A DNA stretch of 64,000 bases, taken from positions 62,001-126,000 of the forward strand of contig NZ_LMHW01000017.1 of NCBI RefSeq assembly GCF_001428525.1. The letters run 5' to 3'. The position numbers and the translations under genes are program-made. Position 1 is the first letter of the stretch; each line of letters begins with the position of its first letter. Below, piece after piece: positions 42,678 to 51,225 of this stretch. The notes under the pieces are model-generated. The model worked only from the letters and a program-made list of their open reading frames with translations, ran no database searches and was not told where the DNA came from. The stretch is from Flavobacterium sp. Root186. Lineage in GTDB: Bacteria; Bacteroidota; Bacteroidia; Flavobacteriales; Flavobacteriaceae.

Positions 42678-43073
42678 ATGAAAACTAGAATGATATGGGG
42701 AAACCTGGTTTCGAATGATTTACAAAAAACAATTGATTTTTATACCGCGTTAGGCTTCAAACAAAACGGAAAAGAAACAGAAGAACTGGTAAGTTTCATT
42801 TTTGCTGAAAATAACTTTATAATTAATTTCTTTACAGCAAAAAGATTTGAAAATGCTTTAAAAGGCAAATTAACCGATACCAGAATCAATAATGAGATTA
42901 TCTTTTCATTATCTGCAGACAGTAGAGAAGAGGTAGACCTTTGGCTTGAAAAAGTAAAAAAAGCAGGTGGAACAATTTTCTCCGAACCGGAAAATTTTGA
43001 AAAAGGTTACACTTTTGGTTTTGCAGATCCGGATGGTCATAAATACAATTTTTTATATTGGCCGGGAATGTAA
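42678..43073 (+). CDS. VOC-family (glyoxalase/bleomycin resistance-like) protein
   Basis: 131 residues from ATG 42678 (MKTRMIWGNLVSNDLQKTID). One pair of beta-alpha-beta-beta-beta modules of the vicinal-oxygen-chelate fold is visible: FYTALGFKQNGKE at the first module and FADPDGHKYNFLYWPG at the end, the usual place of a metal-ligand Glu, here Asn. Function is open. An in-frame ATG at 42582 would add 32 residues that do not fit the family. The gene ends in a strong terminator. Confidence 0.85.
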   Translation: MKTRMIWGNLVSNDLQKTIDFYTALGFKQNGKETEELVSFIFAENNFIINFFTAKRFENALKGKLTDTRINNEIIFSLSADSREEVDLWLEKVKKAGGTIFSEPENFEKGYTFGFADPDGHKYNFLYWPGM

Positions 43074-43095
43074 TCAAAAGTTATGTTATAAATTA

Positions 43096-43138
43096 AAACC
43101 TCCTAAATCAAAATGATTTAGGAGGTTTGCTTTTTTTA
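43096..43138 (+). terminator. Strong rho-independent terminator
   Basis: A 14-bp perfect stem (AAACCTCCTAAATC at 43096-43109, GATTTAGGAGGTTT at 43115-43128) is followed by GCTTTTTTT. The next 290 bases to 43432 hold AT-rich near-repeats of TTTTTAATATATTTTTA. Confidence 0.85.
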
Positions 43139-43338
43139 TTCTATTTTCTTTTACTCAAGGTTTTTATCTCGCTTTTCTTCAGACGTCCTGTATTCCTCAA
43201 AAAATTCGCGCGAATATATGCCTTCTCTTTGCTCTGTTTAACTTATTGCAAAACCTATTAAATAACATTTAAGTAAGTTTATTTTTAATATATTTTTATA
43301 ATAATACAGAAAAAACTCATTTTTTAATATATTTTTAA

Positions 43339-43346
43339 TATATTTG
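43339..43346 (+). promoter_or_regulatory. Predicted -7 box for the astacin-like gene
   Basis: TATATTTG matches TAnnTTTG and lies 86 bases before the ATG at 43433. The surroundings are so AT-rich that chance is plausible. Confidence 0.3.
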
Positions 43347-43432
43347 ATTATGCCATCTAAACAATAATCAAGGAGAAAAATTTGACCTGAACACTCCAAA
43401 AACAAAGTAAGGCTAAACTAATACATAAAACA

Positions 43433-44668
43433 ATGAATAAAAATTTAAAAATTAAAAACATGTTTTACAATAAGTTAATGCATTTTTCATTGATGATTTT
43501 GATGTTAGCACTCTTTCAAGGTTGTGCCGATGAAAATACTCCCAAAGAAAATCCTCAAACCAAAACTAATGAAAAAAATAATAACGAATTAGCTTTTCCT
43601 AATAGTACCGGAGAGCTAATTACCTTAAAATCTAGTTCAGGAAAGAATATTACTTTAGAAAAAAAGCAGGATGAATTTATTTTATCCGGAGATATACTCT
43701 TGACACCGGAACAAATTTCTTTATGGACAAAAGAACCTTCAAAAACAGGAAAAACAGGTTTGTCAGAATTATCAAAAAGATGGGCATTTTGTACAGTTTA
43801 TTACACTATAAATCCATCCTTAACTAATCAACAGCGAGTTATAGATGCAATTGAACACTGGAAAACAAGATACCCAATTGATTTTGTTGTGAGAACAACA
43901 CAAGCCAATTATATAGAGTTTATACCGGCAGACGGATGCTACTCTAACTTAGGAATGATTGGCGGACGACAAGTTATTGGATTAGGAACTGCTTGTTCAA
44001 CTGGTAATACAATACATGAAATAGGACATGCTTTAGGTTTCTTTCATGAACAGCAAAGAACCGATAGAAGTAACTCTATTAATATAAATTACGCTAATGT
44101 CACACCCGGATATGAAGATCAGTTTAGAACATATAGTGAATTGGGACTTAATGGTTATCAAATCGGACAGCTTGATTTTGATTCCATAATGCTATATGGT
44201 TCTTACGCTTTTTCGTCTAATGGTTTCCCAACTATGACAAAATTAGATGGATCTACTTTTATAGGTCAAAGAACTGCATTATCAGCTGGTGATTTAGAAA
44301 TGATTTCATCAATGTATACCTGTCATTTACCTCCGCCTCCTAAAATTACAGCAGACGGTCCTAATTACTTATCTTCTGGCGTTACTATGATAACCTGGAA
44401 TTACACTGGTAATTTACCCAATGCAGATTTAGACAGCATTATTTGGTGGTATAGTAAAGTTAATACAAACGGTGCGCCATATGCAATAGGGTGGGGAGCT
44501 ACTGGTTACTTTATGGCTGTTCCAGATACAAGTTATTCTGACCCCGGATTTAAGACTTCGGATTTTAAGATCTATTTTACGATAAAAAATACAGCTGGAG
44601 TTACCTACACAAGCAGCGTTTATAGTATTATGAAAAAAGGAAAATTTAAATTAGAGAATTCACTTTAA
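43433..44668 (+). CDS. Astacin-like (M12A) metalloprotease lipoprotein
   Basis: 411 residues. The N-terminal signal ends in the lipobox LFQGC (Cys31), so the protein is anchored to a membrane. A propeptide-like stretch covers about 32-115. The catalytic domain (about 116-297) has the zinc motif HEIGHALGFFHE (His195, His199, His205 and Glu196) and the Met-turn SIMLYGSYAF with Tyr255. The last 100 residues form a beta-rich accessory domain. It resembles flavastacin-type enzymes. An alternative start lies at the Met of KNMFYNK (43460). Confidence 0.92.
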   Translation: MNKNLKIKNMFYNKLMHFSLMILMLALFQGCADENTPKENPQTKTNEKNNNELAFPNSTGELITLKSSSGKNITLEKKQDEFILSGDILLTPEQISLWTKEPSKTGKTGLSELSKRWAFCTVYYTINPSLTNQQRVIDAIEHWKTRYPIDFVVRTTQANYIEFIPADGCYSNLGMIGGRQVIGLGTACSTGNTIHEIGHALGFFHEQQRTDRSNSININYANVTPGYEDQFRTYSELGLNGYQIGQLDFDSIMLYGSYAFSSNGFPTMTKLDGSTFIGQRTALSAGDLEMISSMYTCHLPPPPKITADGPNYLSSGVTMITWNYTGNLPNADLDSIIWWYSKVNTNGAPYAIGWGATGYFMAVPDTSYSDPGFKTSDFKIYFTIKNTAGVTYTSSVYSIMKKGKFKLENSL

Positions 44669-44682
44669 AAAACTTAATAAAT

Positions 44683-44713
44683 AAAAAGCTCCATAATTTT
44701 TAATGGAGCTTTT
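44683..44713. terminator. Bidirectional rho-independent terminator
   Basis: AAAAAGCTCCAT at 44683-44694 pairs with ATGGAGCTTTT at 44703-44713, between converging genes and with A and T tracts on each side. Confidence 0.75.
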
Positions 44714-44722
44714 ATTATACTA

Positions 44723-45082
44723 TTAATTCTCAACCAGTTCAATATCCATAGTTTTTATAAGTCCGTCCTGAAAAGTATAAATATGTTTTACCAATCCGTC
44801 GAACATTAAATTACCTTGTAAATCTTTTACATTTTGGTGCACTTTAACTTCCAGGCTTCCGTTATCTCTTTCGATAAAACCAACCGGCTCAACTTTTGGA
44901 TTTATCTCCGTCCATTGTCTTGTCCAATATTGCTTGATTTCATCGTGCCCGCTTATGTAACCGCCTTCCCATGCTTTTGACCACTTTACATCTTCTTGCA
45001 TTGTTGACAATGCGTTGTCGATGTTTCTTTCATTGAATGCAGAATATGCTTTTCCGATAACTTCTTCAAATTGATTTGCCAT
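44723..45082 (-). CDS. NTF2-like (SnoaL/ketosteroid-isomerase-like) protein
   Basis: 119 residues from ATG 45082 (MANQFEEVIGKAYSAFNERN). It is a single NTF2-fold domain: helix pair at the start, then MQEDVKWSKAWEGGYISGHDEIKQYW with the conserved DVxW, and FDGLVKHIYTFQDGLIKTMDIEL at the end. It is typical of small proteins of unknown function. A longer in-frame ATG at 45145 would overlap the GRAM-like gene by 50 bases and does not fit the family, so I chose 45082. It is the last gene of a four-gene minus-strand run. Confidence 0.82.
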   Translation of the reverse strand: MANQFEEVIGKAYSAFNERNIDNALSTMQEDVKWSKAWEGGYISGHDEIKQYWTRQWTEINPKVEPVGFIERDNGSLEVKVHQNVKDLQGNLMFDGLVKHIYTFQDGLIKTMDIELVEN

Positions 45083-45095
45083 TTTTATTATTTTT

Positions 45096-45596
45096 TTAGT
45101 TATCAAGTAATACTGTTTTCCAAGACTTAAGCTGGTCAACTTCAAACATTAATCTTCGATCTGCCTTATCTTTTAGAGTAAACTCTCCGCCTTTATTTTT
45201 AAAAGATCTATAGAAAACCATAGTATGCAATTCAGATTTGTCCCAAGTAAATTCTTCTTGCTCACGACTTTTAAATAGTAATCTTTTGTCTGTTAAGCAT
45301 AGTTTTCCCGAAACAATATCGCCATCAATTAAATGATTTGCTGGTGCTTCTATGATGACATTTTCAAAATCTTCTTTATTTATTTTAATCTTTTCGAGAA
45401 CTTTTACTGGTTTTGTAAATCTTGTATAGATAGCTCCATTTAAAATCATGGAACAAAGTGCTATAGGTATAGAAATTTCCAGAAATAATCCTAGTGGTAA
45501 ATGAGCAATGATAATTCCTAAACAAAAGCAAAGCAAAAAAGCATACACTCCATATAAAAATCCGTTGCTAATAATCTTAACTATTGTTTTTCTCAT
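45096..45596 (-). CDS. Membrane protein with GRAM/PH-like domain
   Basis: 166 residues. Two transmembrane helices are packed at about 9-32 and 36-55 (LYGVYAFLLCFCLGIIIAHL, ISIPIALCSMILNGAIYT). The cytoplasmic part (about 70-165) reads ANHLIDGDIVSGKLCLTDKRLLFKSR, typical of GRAM/bacterial PH domains that bind lipids or membranes. The role is unknown. It sits 13 bases upstream of the NTF2-like gene and 32 bases after the oxygenase-like gene. Confidence 0.72.
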   Translation of the reverse strand: MRKTIVKIISNGFLYGVYAFLLCFCLGIIIAHLPLGLFLEISIPIALCSMILNGAIYTRFTKPVKVLEKIKINKEDFENVIIEAPANHLIDGDIVSGKLCLTDKRLLFKSREQEEFTWDKSELHTMVFYRSFKNKGGEFTLKDKADRRLMFEVDQLKSWKTVLLDN

Positions 45597-45628
45597 AAAA
45601 TCTGTGGTGTTTTGAGTAATCTAACATA

Positions 45629-46411
45629 TTATTTCGGCAGCATGGTATCACTAATACTAAGTGTATATGATATTTCCGGATAGGTAAAATCCATAGTAAA
45701 ATTTTCCAGTCCTCTTAATTTGTAAAATTCCGTTTTTTGATCTTCATCTGCCAATTCTAATAATTCTCCGCTAGAAAATCTAGGCTTATTATCTTCAAAC
45801 TGAATAAAAGTTTTTGATTTTCTAAAGGTAATACCTAGCCATTTATTCGATTCAGGTGTTTTTTGTTTCGGCACAGATTCTAATATAATTTTATGAAGAA
45901 AGGCAGTGTTTGCTGACAATGGAAATAAAACAACCGAATTATGATTTAAAATAATATCAAATTCTTCATCTGTAGTTTTATCTTTTACTTTAAGCTTTCT
46001 TAAGTTTTTTTCAGACAGTTCTTCCGGATTTTGATAACAGCTGAAAAGCCCAATATAAGAGCCTTCTTCCAGATCCAAAGCCTGATCTGAATGGTATTTC
46101 ATTGTAGCATAACTTGAATCATACACTTCAATTAGTGCATTATTAAAATCAACTTTAGGCAAATCATCTATATTATTCTTTTCAATTTCAGCGTTTAAAC
46201 TCACTATTATTGACTGATGCAAAGCAGAAAATTGGTTAGCAGGAATATTATAAATCGTAGTTGTTCTCACAATAGGAACACCTTTATCTTTTACATCAAC
46301 TAAATGATTTCCGAGTCTGCCTTTTCCAGTAATTTCAAAATCGGCAGAATGCAGCAATTCATCAAATAAATTATTTTCGAATGGAAGGGTAATCTTTTGA
46401 AAGTCTTTCAT
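45629..46411 (-). CDS. 2OG-Fe(II) oxygenase-like protein (HxD...H...R), first of a tandem pair
   Basis: 260 residues. The double-stranded beta-helix signature of 2-oxoglutarate/Fe(II) oxygenases is present in order: His107 and Asp109 (MKYHSDQALDL), His173 (TAFLHKIIL) and Arg197 (GITFRKSK), with SYIGLFSCY after HxD. The nearest recognisable group is the AlkB-like branch, but I cannot name a family. It shares this pattern and NHNSVVLFPLSANTAF with the larger protein encoded just upstream (46421-47650), so the two are probably paralogues. The substrate is unknown. Confidence 0.65.
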   Translation of the reverse strand: MKDFQKITLPFENNLFDELLHSADFEITGKGRLGNHLVDVKDKGVPIVRTTTIYNIPANQFSALHQSIIVSLNAEIEKNNIDDLPKVDFNNALIEVYDSSYATMKYHSDQALDLEEGSYIGLFSCYQNPEELSEKNLRKLKVKDKTTDEEFDIILNHNSVVLFPLSANTAFLHKIILESVPKQKTPESNKWLGITFRKSKTFIQFEDNKPRFSSGELLELADEDQKTEFYKLRGLENFTMDFTYPEISYTLSISDTMLPK

Positions 46412-46420
46412 TTTCGGAAA

Positions 46421-47650
46421 TTAATATATTGGCTTTTCATAATCACCAGCATTCATGCTAAAATGAACTTTTCCGTATTCAATATTGTTTACAGTCATAT
46501 TTTCTTCATAATAAGAATCTCGCAAAGCACTCATTGTTTCTTCCGTCATTTCTTCCAGTTTAATTAACCCGCCGTTTTCTTTAATATAAGTTTGATTTTC
46601 CGTGTAAACCGCTTCCAAATTAGAACATCGGGCAACATATCCCATTCTAATTGGGATTTGGTCAACGTTTAATGACGAAGGCCTAATTTCATGCGTATAC
46701 AATCTATTTGTTGAAAGTGGGATTATAAATGCTGAATTTGGATATAAAGTAACGCTGAATTCTTTTTCTAAAGAAGCATCCGTAACTGTATTTTTTAACT
46801 TAAAATGAAGCTTTGTCAATCCGCTTGTTTCCTTGTAACACCAGTCATATCTATCCTTTTTAGAAGGCCTAAGTTTATCAAAGTTGGTATTATCATAGAA
46901 AGTACAAAAAGCAATAATTCCTTCTTTTGGCATATCTTTGGTTTTATCAGAATGTGCTTTTATTTTTGATTTTACTTCCTTAGAATTTTCATCCGATTTT
47001 ATTTTATTTTCATAAATCTGAACCAATACATGATTTACCCTCGTTTCTTCTTCAAAAGTCTGTTTAACAGCATCATTTAAAGCTTTCATTACTGTATGAT
47101 CGGTTTCTCTAAAATTATCTGTTGGTCCAGTAAAATTACTGGAACATCTTAAAAGATTGAAATGCAGCATTTCTTTATCCGCAGTTTTTTCTTTTAAAAT
47201 CTCACTTAAATAAATCCCGGTTCTTAATGCTTTAGATCCTTTGTTGGACTCTGTTAAATTTTGAAACAAATGCTCCGATTTTATTTTATCAAAATAACCA
47301 TTCCCAATAAACATTTCCCTAAAATAAACCCCGGCATTGCTCACCAGAATAGGAACTTGTCCCAATTCTACAATATGAATATCTGCACTAGTTATATTTT
47401 CATAATTAGTAGAAAAATCCTTAATTACAAAGTAAGTCTCCTTTACATCTTTAAGCTGACTAATGTCACCGAAAGTATAAATTGTTTTATTATTTAAAGA
47501 AGTTTTAATCTCTGAAAAGTCAGTAATAACTTTTCCGCAGAAATTAGAGACCAAATATCCCAATTCTGATGATGTATCGATTTTATCTTGTAAAACAAGA
47601 AGTATATTTTTGTCTTTTGAAATGCTATTTTCGGTATGCGGTTTGGTCAT
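46421..47650 (-). CDS. 2OG-Fe(II) oxygenase-like protein, larger paralogue of the pair
   Basis: 409 residues. Residues about 200-345 repeat the pattern of the smaller neighbour: His233 and Asp235 (IKAHSDKTKDM), IIAFCTFY, then YPNSAFIIPLSTNRLYTHEI with His320, and Arg335 in IPIRMGYVARC. The first 190 residues are an extra domain with several predicted strands and one long helix region that I do not recognise. It is 9 bases ahead of the smaller paralogue. An intact metal triad suggests an active oxygenase, but substrate and pathway are unknown. Confidence 0.62.
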   Translation of the reverse strand: MTKPHTENSISKDKNILLVLQDKIDTSSELGYLVSNFCGKVITDFSEIKTSLNNKTIYTFGDISQLKDVKETYFVIKDFSTNYENITSADIHIVELGQVPILVSNAGVYFREMFIGNGYFDKIKSEHLFQNLTESNKGSKALRTGIYLSEILKEKTADKEMLHFNLLRCSSNFTGPTDNFRETDHTVMKALNDAVKQTFEEETRVNHVLVQIYENKIKSDENSKEVKSKIKAHSDKTKDMPKEGIIAFCTFYDNTNFDKLRPSKKDRYDWCYKETSGLTKLHFKLKNTVTDASLEKEFSVTLYPNSAFIIPLSTNRLYTHEIRPSSLNVDQIPIRMGYVARCSNLEAVYTENQTYIKENGGLIKLEEMTEETMSALRDSYYEENMTVNNIEYGKVHFSMNAGDYEKPIY

Positions 47651-47699
47651 TTTTATTTAAATATTGATTAGGCTTAAAAAGTTTGTTTATACCCAAATA

Positions 47700-48113
47700 C
47701 TAATAAACCGGTTCCCAAAGCTCAATTTTATTGCCTTCTGTATCCATAATGTGCACAAATTTGCCATAATCATAGGTTTCAATATCATCAAGAACGGTTA
47801 CGCCATTTGCTTTGAGTTTTTCTACAAGACCTTCAATATTTTGAACACGGTAATTTACCATAAAATCTTTTTTTGATGGCGAAAAATATTCATCACCCTT
47901 TTTAAAAGGACACCATTGCGTTGATTCTATCTGTTCTGGTTTATCAAGATTTCTGGATTCAAAACTTGCCGAACCCCAATCATTGATTTCTAATCCTAAA
48001 TTTTTAGCATACCAATCTTTAGTTTCTTTTGGGTTTTCAAGAAAAAAGAAAATACCGCCAATTCCGGTAACTTTTGGAGTTGTATCGTCTGGTTGATTTT
48101 GTGAGTCTGACAT
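47700..48113 (-). CDS. VOC-family glyoxalase-like protein
   Basis: 137 residues. A vicinal-oxygen-chelate fold with the end motif VHIMDTEGNKIELWEPVY, where Glu132 is the usual metal ligand, and GGIFFFLENPKETKDWYAKNLGLEIND at the start (shown in parts). The Asp/Ser-rich N-terminal tail (MSDSQNQPDDTTPK) is flexible. Most relatives are annotated only as glyoxalase/bleomycin-resistance proteins. It is 49 bases ahead of the oxygenase-like operon and may be its first gene. Confidence 0.85.
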   Translation of the reverse strand: MSDSQNQPDDTTPKVTGIGGIFFFLENPKETKDWYAKNLGLEINDWGSASFESRNLDKPEQIESTQWCPFKKGDEYFSPSKKDFMVNYRVQNIEGLVEKLKANGVTVLDDIETYDYGKFVHIMDTEGNKIELWEPVY

Positions 48114-48181
48114 ATTCTTAGTTTTAAAGGTTAGTTTTCTTTGACTAAGATAAAATTATTTTCATCACAAAGGATAAAATT

Positions 48182-49300
48182 TCAGTTAACAAATTTTAGA
48201 AATGAAAAATCGCTTTTAAGCATTTCTATTTCATTTTCTCTGGTTTCCTGCTGCGCTTCTTTTGCATAAATAAACATCCTTTCTTCGTAATTACTTATAG
48301 CATTTTCAATGGTTTGAAATTCTCCATTTAATAGATTTTCAGATAAAATTAAAGCATCAAAAAGTCCAATATTAGCGCCTTGTCCGGCAAAAGGAGGCAT
48401 TAAATGCGCAGCATCGCCAATAAGCGTAATAGGCAGGGGACGATTATTTTTCCAAGTTTTTTCTACAGAAACCTTTTTAGTAGGCAGTCCGGTAAAGAGA
48501 GAAGTTGCACGAAATAATTCTTTATAAGATTCATCCCAATCGGAAAGCTTATTTGAAAGAAATGCTGCAACATTTTCTGTATTTTGAAAATCAATTTCCA
48601 ATGTTTCAGGCATTTTAAAAATTACATTATAACTTAAAGCATTGTTGTTTTTAGGATTGGCCACCAATAAATTACCATTGCAAGAAACCATTAAAATTTT
48701 ATCGTCGCATAATTCATAAAATTTAAGAGATTTGGCTTTTGATTGAGCTACTTCGCCCTGAATCATATACGTTCCTGTAAGTTCAACTTCGGCATCTGTA
48801 ATATATTTTCTAATAGAAGTCATACCGCCATTTGCTCCAATAACAAAATCAGCATCCGCCGTTTTCCCATTTTCAAAATACAAAAGCCATTTTCCGTTTT
48901 GTTCTTCAATTTCAGTCAGTTTACTGTCCCAAACAACTGTATTTTCTTTTAAACTGTCGATTAATAAGGTTCTTAAATCATTTCGGTTTATTTCAGGATT
49001 GTCGTATTGTTCTTTTTCAGAAGTTTCTTTGGTAAACAATATTTTTCCAGAATAATCTGCAACAGTTCTCCCCATTGGGATTGCTTTTTCATAATACATT
49101 TCAAGCAATCCCGCTTTCTGCATTGTATCCTGACCCGAACCTTTATGTAAGTCGAGCGTTCCGCCCCAAATTCTTGCTTTGGGATCTTTGTCTCTTTCGT
49201 AAACCGTAACATCAATTCCGTTTTGCTGAAGTAATCTTGCCATAGTTAAACCAACCGGGCCTGCACCAATAATGACTGTTTTTTTATTTGTAAGTAACAT
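48182..49300 (-). CDS. Tet(X)-like FAD-dependent monooxygenase
   Basis: 372 residues, class A flavin monooxygenase, close to Tet(X) tetracycline destructase in recalled sequence. FAD motif IGAGPVGLTMARLLQ (11-25), YERD with Glu35 and Arg36, GGTLDLHKGSGQ, PEINRNDLR, GDAAHLMPPFAGQG (295-308) and a C-terminal helix (EIEMLKSDFSF) are shared. Tet(X) tetracycline-contact positions look changed: Gln192 is kept (Gln181), but Arg213, Phe224, His234 and Gly236 correspond to Ile202, Val213, Ser223 and Asn225. Resistance is therefore uncertain. No mobile element is nearby. Confidence 0.9.
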   Translation of the reverse strand: MLLTNKKTVIIGAGPVGLTMARLLQQNGIDVTVYERDKDPKARIWGGTLDLHKGSGQDTMQKAGLLEMYYEKAIPMGRTVADYSGKILFTKETSEKEQYDNPEINRNDLRTLLIDSLKENTVVWDSKLTEIEEQNGKWLLYFENGKTADADFVIGANGGMTSIRKYITDAEVELTGTYMIQGEVAQSKAKSLKFYELCDDKILMVSCNGNLLVANPKNNNALSYNVIFKMPETLEIDFQNTENVAAFLSNKLSDWDESYKELFRATSLFTGLPTKKVSVEKTWKNNRPLPITLIGDAAHLMPPFAGQGANIGLFDALILSENLLNGEFQTIENAISNYEERMFIYAKEAQQETRENEIEMLKSDFSFLKFVN

Positions 49301-49362
49301 AATTTTTATTGTTTAATTAGGCTACAAAATTGAAAAAGCGTTGTGAGATGAAATAGTAAAAA

Positions 49363-50127
49363 TCAGCCGTTTTTGTTATTCAGTTTTTTAATTGCAACAA
49401 TATCCATAAAACGATTGTCTTTGTTTTTACTTAATTCTTTTGGTGTAACGCCGGAGTATTTCCTGATTTCTTTTATAAAATGATTTTGATCTGTAAAGTT
49501 TTGTTCCGGAAAAAGTATGCCTTCGCTAATAGGTTTAAACGAAGAACCAAAGCGCAGAATATTGCAGTAAGCTTTTAACGAAATCCCGAATTGCTGATTA
49601 AAGTAACGATTAATCTGGCGACTGCTCCAAAACACATTTTCAGATAGTTCCTTTACCGTTATAGAGCCTTTTGAAGAATAAATAAGCTCAAATAATTTCT
49701 TTTTTCGGTTATCAATATCTGCTGTTATAATACTCTTTATTATTTGGGTTGCTTTACTGCAAAAGTTCTCAAAAGCACTCAAATCATTAGCTTCAAATTG
49801 CCAGACTTTGTCTGAAATAATTTTCCCGTCATTTAAAACATCTTTGATCGAATCTCCAAATAAATATTCAACAGCCAGCAATTTAAAACCAATAGAAAAC
49901 ATTTTTGCTCCAATAGGAATAGTAATCTGACTCGGAATTGTATCTAAACCTCGAATCGTTTTTTCCCAGCGATCAGAATTTAAGTTCATAACCGCTAAAT
50001 CAACCATTCCGTTTGGTAAAATAGTTGACGGGATATCATTTCCCGTATTGTTTTCCAGCATCCAAAAGCTGTGGACAAAATGCGAAATGGAATTATCCGG
50101 TAAAGCTGACTGAATCAATAGGCTCAT
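49363..50127 (-). CDS. AraC-family transcriptional regulator (AraC copy 1)
   Basis: 254 residues. An N-terminal sensing region (about 1-140, with HFVHSFWMLENNTG and SIGFKLLAVEYLFGDS) of the DUF6597 type is followed by an AraC/XylS double helix-turn-helix (about 155-240, VKELSENVFWSSRQINRYFNQQFG, RKYSGVTPKELSKNK). It lies 62 bases ahead of the Tet(X)-like gene on the same strand and may regulate it. The effector is unknown. The second regulator gene is 39 bases upstream. Confidence 0.9.
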   Translation of the reverse strand: MSLLIQSALPDNSISHFVHSFWMLENNTGNDIPSTILPNGMVDLAVMNLNSDRWEKTIRGLDTIPSQITIPIGAKMFSIGFKLLAVEYLFGDSIKDVLNDGKIISDKVWQFEANDLSAFENFCSKATQIIKSIITADIDNRKKKLFELIYSSKGSITVKELSENVFWSSRQINRYFNQQFGISLKAYCNILRFGSSFKPISEGILFPEQNFTDQNHFIKEIRKYSGVTPKELSKNKDNRFMDIVAIKKLNNKNG

Positions 50128-50166
50128 TTATTAAATAATAATGTTATTGTAAATTAGATATTCAAA

Positions 50167-51129
50167 TTATAATACAGAATATTTCTTAGGTTTCAACCCA
50201 ATTTGCTGTTCAAAAACCCTTGAAAAATGGCTCAGATTGGTAAATCCTAACTGATAACCAACTTCTGAAACTGATAAATGTTTTTCTTTTAAAAGCCTGG
50301 CGGCCTCTTGTATTCTCATAAATTGATAATATTCAAAAACACCTTTTCCAAAAGTCTGTTTAAACAATTTTCGAAGTTTGGGTTCACTCATTCCGGCTTC
50401 TTTTGCCAGTGAATTAATCTCTGGCGCTTTGTCTAAATTAGATTGTAAATGATATTTTATGGCATAAATTGCTTTAATATCTTTTATATGAATGCCGCTC
50501 GCTGGTGTTTCTTCACGCGCTAATAACAGAGCAAAAATATGACAGAGCAGTTCTTCGCATTTCAATTTATGGTAATGATTCTCTAAACTTTCGGGAACGG
50601 ATTGATGCAGCATTTCGCTTGCTGCTGTAATCATAGCGGGAGAAATTCCAATTTCGTATGCAAAAGTATCTTTAGATAAAAGTATACTTGAAACTATTGG
50701 ATGTTTTAATTCTCCAAATCTCTCCTGTAAATAATCTCTTGATGCAGAAATGGTTACACTTCTAAAAAATGTATTTTGCGGCATCGCCATTACAGATGAA
50801 ACAGATTGCATTGCAATAAAAACATTAGGCTGTTCTGCAATTATTGCTCCCTGTTTTTGGTTAGAAGAATCAAAAATACTGCTAAGAAAAAAAATCACAT
50901 TTTCTTGTCCTTCGGGAATTTCATTTTTACGTTCAAGAACAATTTCTTCCTTTAAATAATAATTCCTGATCATCATTCGCAAGTCATTTCCCCATGTAAA
51001 ACCAGTCATGTAACCTTCACCTAAATTCTTAGGAATATCAATAAAACGTCCGCGTACACGAGCTCCAATCGCATCAGCAAATTTCTGCAAGATTCCGGAG
51101 CCGTCTTTATCAATAACTTCAATTTTCAT
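50167..51129 (-). CDS. AraC-family transcriptional regulator (AraC copy 2)
   Basis: 320 residues. The N-terminal 220 are a PchR-like sensing region (GEGYMTGFTWGNDLRMMIRN). A C-terminal AraC domain (about 225-320) has both helix-turn-helices (INSLAKEAGMSEPKLRKLFKQTF and LSVSEVGYQLGFTNLSHFSRVFEQ in parts) and the usual LKPKKY end. It is divergent from the second monooxygenase gene, with 96 bases between start codons, the typical arrangement of a regulator and its target. Confidence 0.92.
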   Translation of the reverse strand: MKIEVIDKDGSGILQKFADAIGARVRGRFIDIPKNLGEGYMTGFTWGNDLRMMIRNYYLKEEIVLERKNEIPEGQENVIFFLSSIFDSSNQKQGAIIAEQPNVFIAMQSVSSVMAMPQNTFFRSVTISASRDYLQERFGELKHPIVSSILLSKDTFAYEIGISPAMITAASEMLHQSVPESLENHYHKLKCEELLCHIFALLLAREETPASGIHIKDIKAIYAIKYHLQSNLDKAPEINSLAKEAGMSEPKLRKLFKQTFGKGVFEYYQFMRIQEAARLLKEKHLSVSEVGYQLGFTNLSHFSRVFEQQIGLKPKKYSVL

Positions 51130-51180
51130 TTACGACTATTTTAATGTCATAAGCGGATATTTTATCTATAAAGATACAGA

Positions 51181-51188
51181 TAATTTTG
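51181..51188 (+). promoter_or_regulatory. Predicted -7 box for the second monooxygenase gene
   Basis: TAATTTTG matches TAnnTTTG and lies 37 bases before the ATG at 51226. It sits in the 96-base region shared with the divergent AraC gene. Confidence 0.45.
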
Positions 51189-51225
51189 TAATGAAAATTT
51201 TAAACAAATTAAAAACGATATAATT

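Noticed and set aside
43281..43346. A CRISPR-like or phase-variation repeat
   Set aside because: The TTTTTAATATATTTTTA copies are few, not evenly spaced and very AT-rich. They are more simply low-complexity leader DNA.
44723..45145. Start of the NTF2-like gene at 45145
   Set aside because: It would overlap the upstream gene by 50 bases and adds residues foreign to the family.
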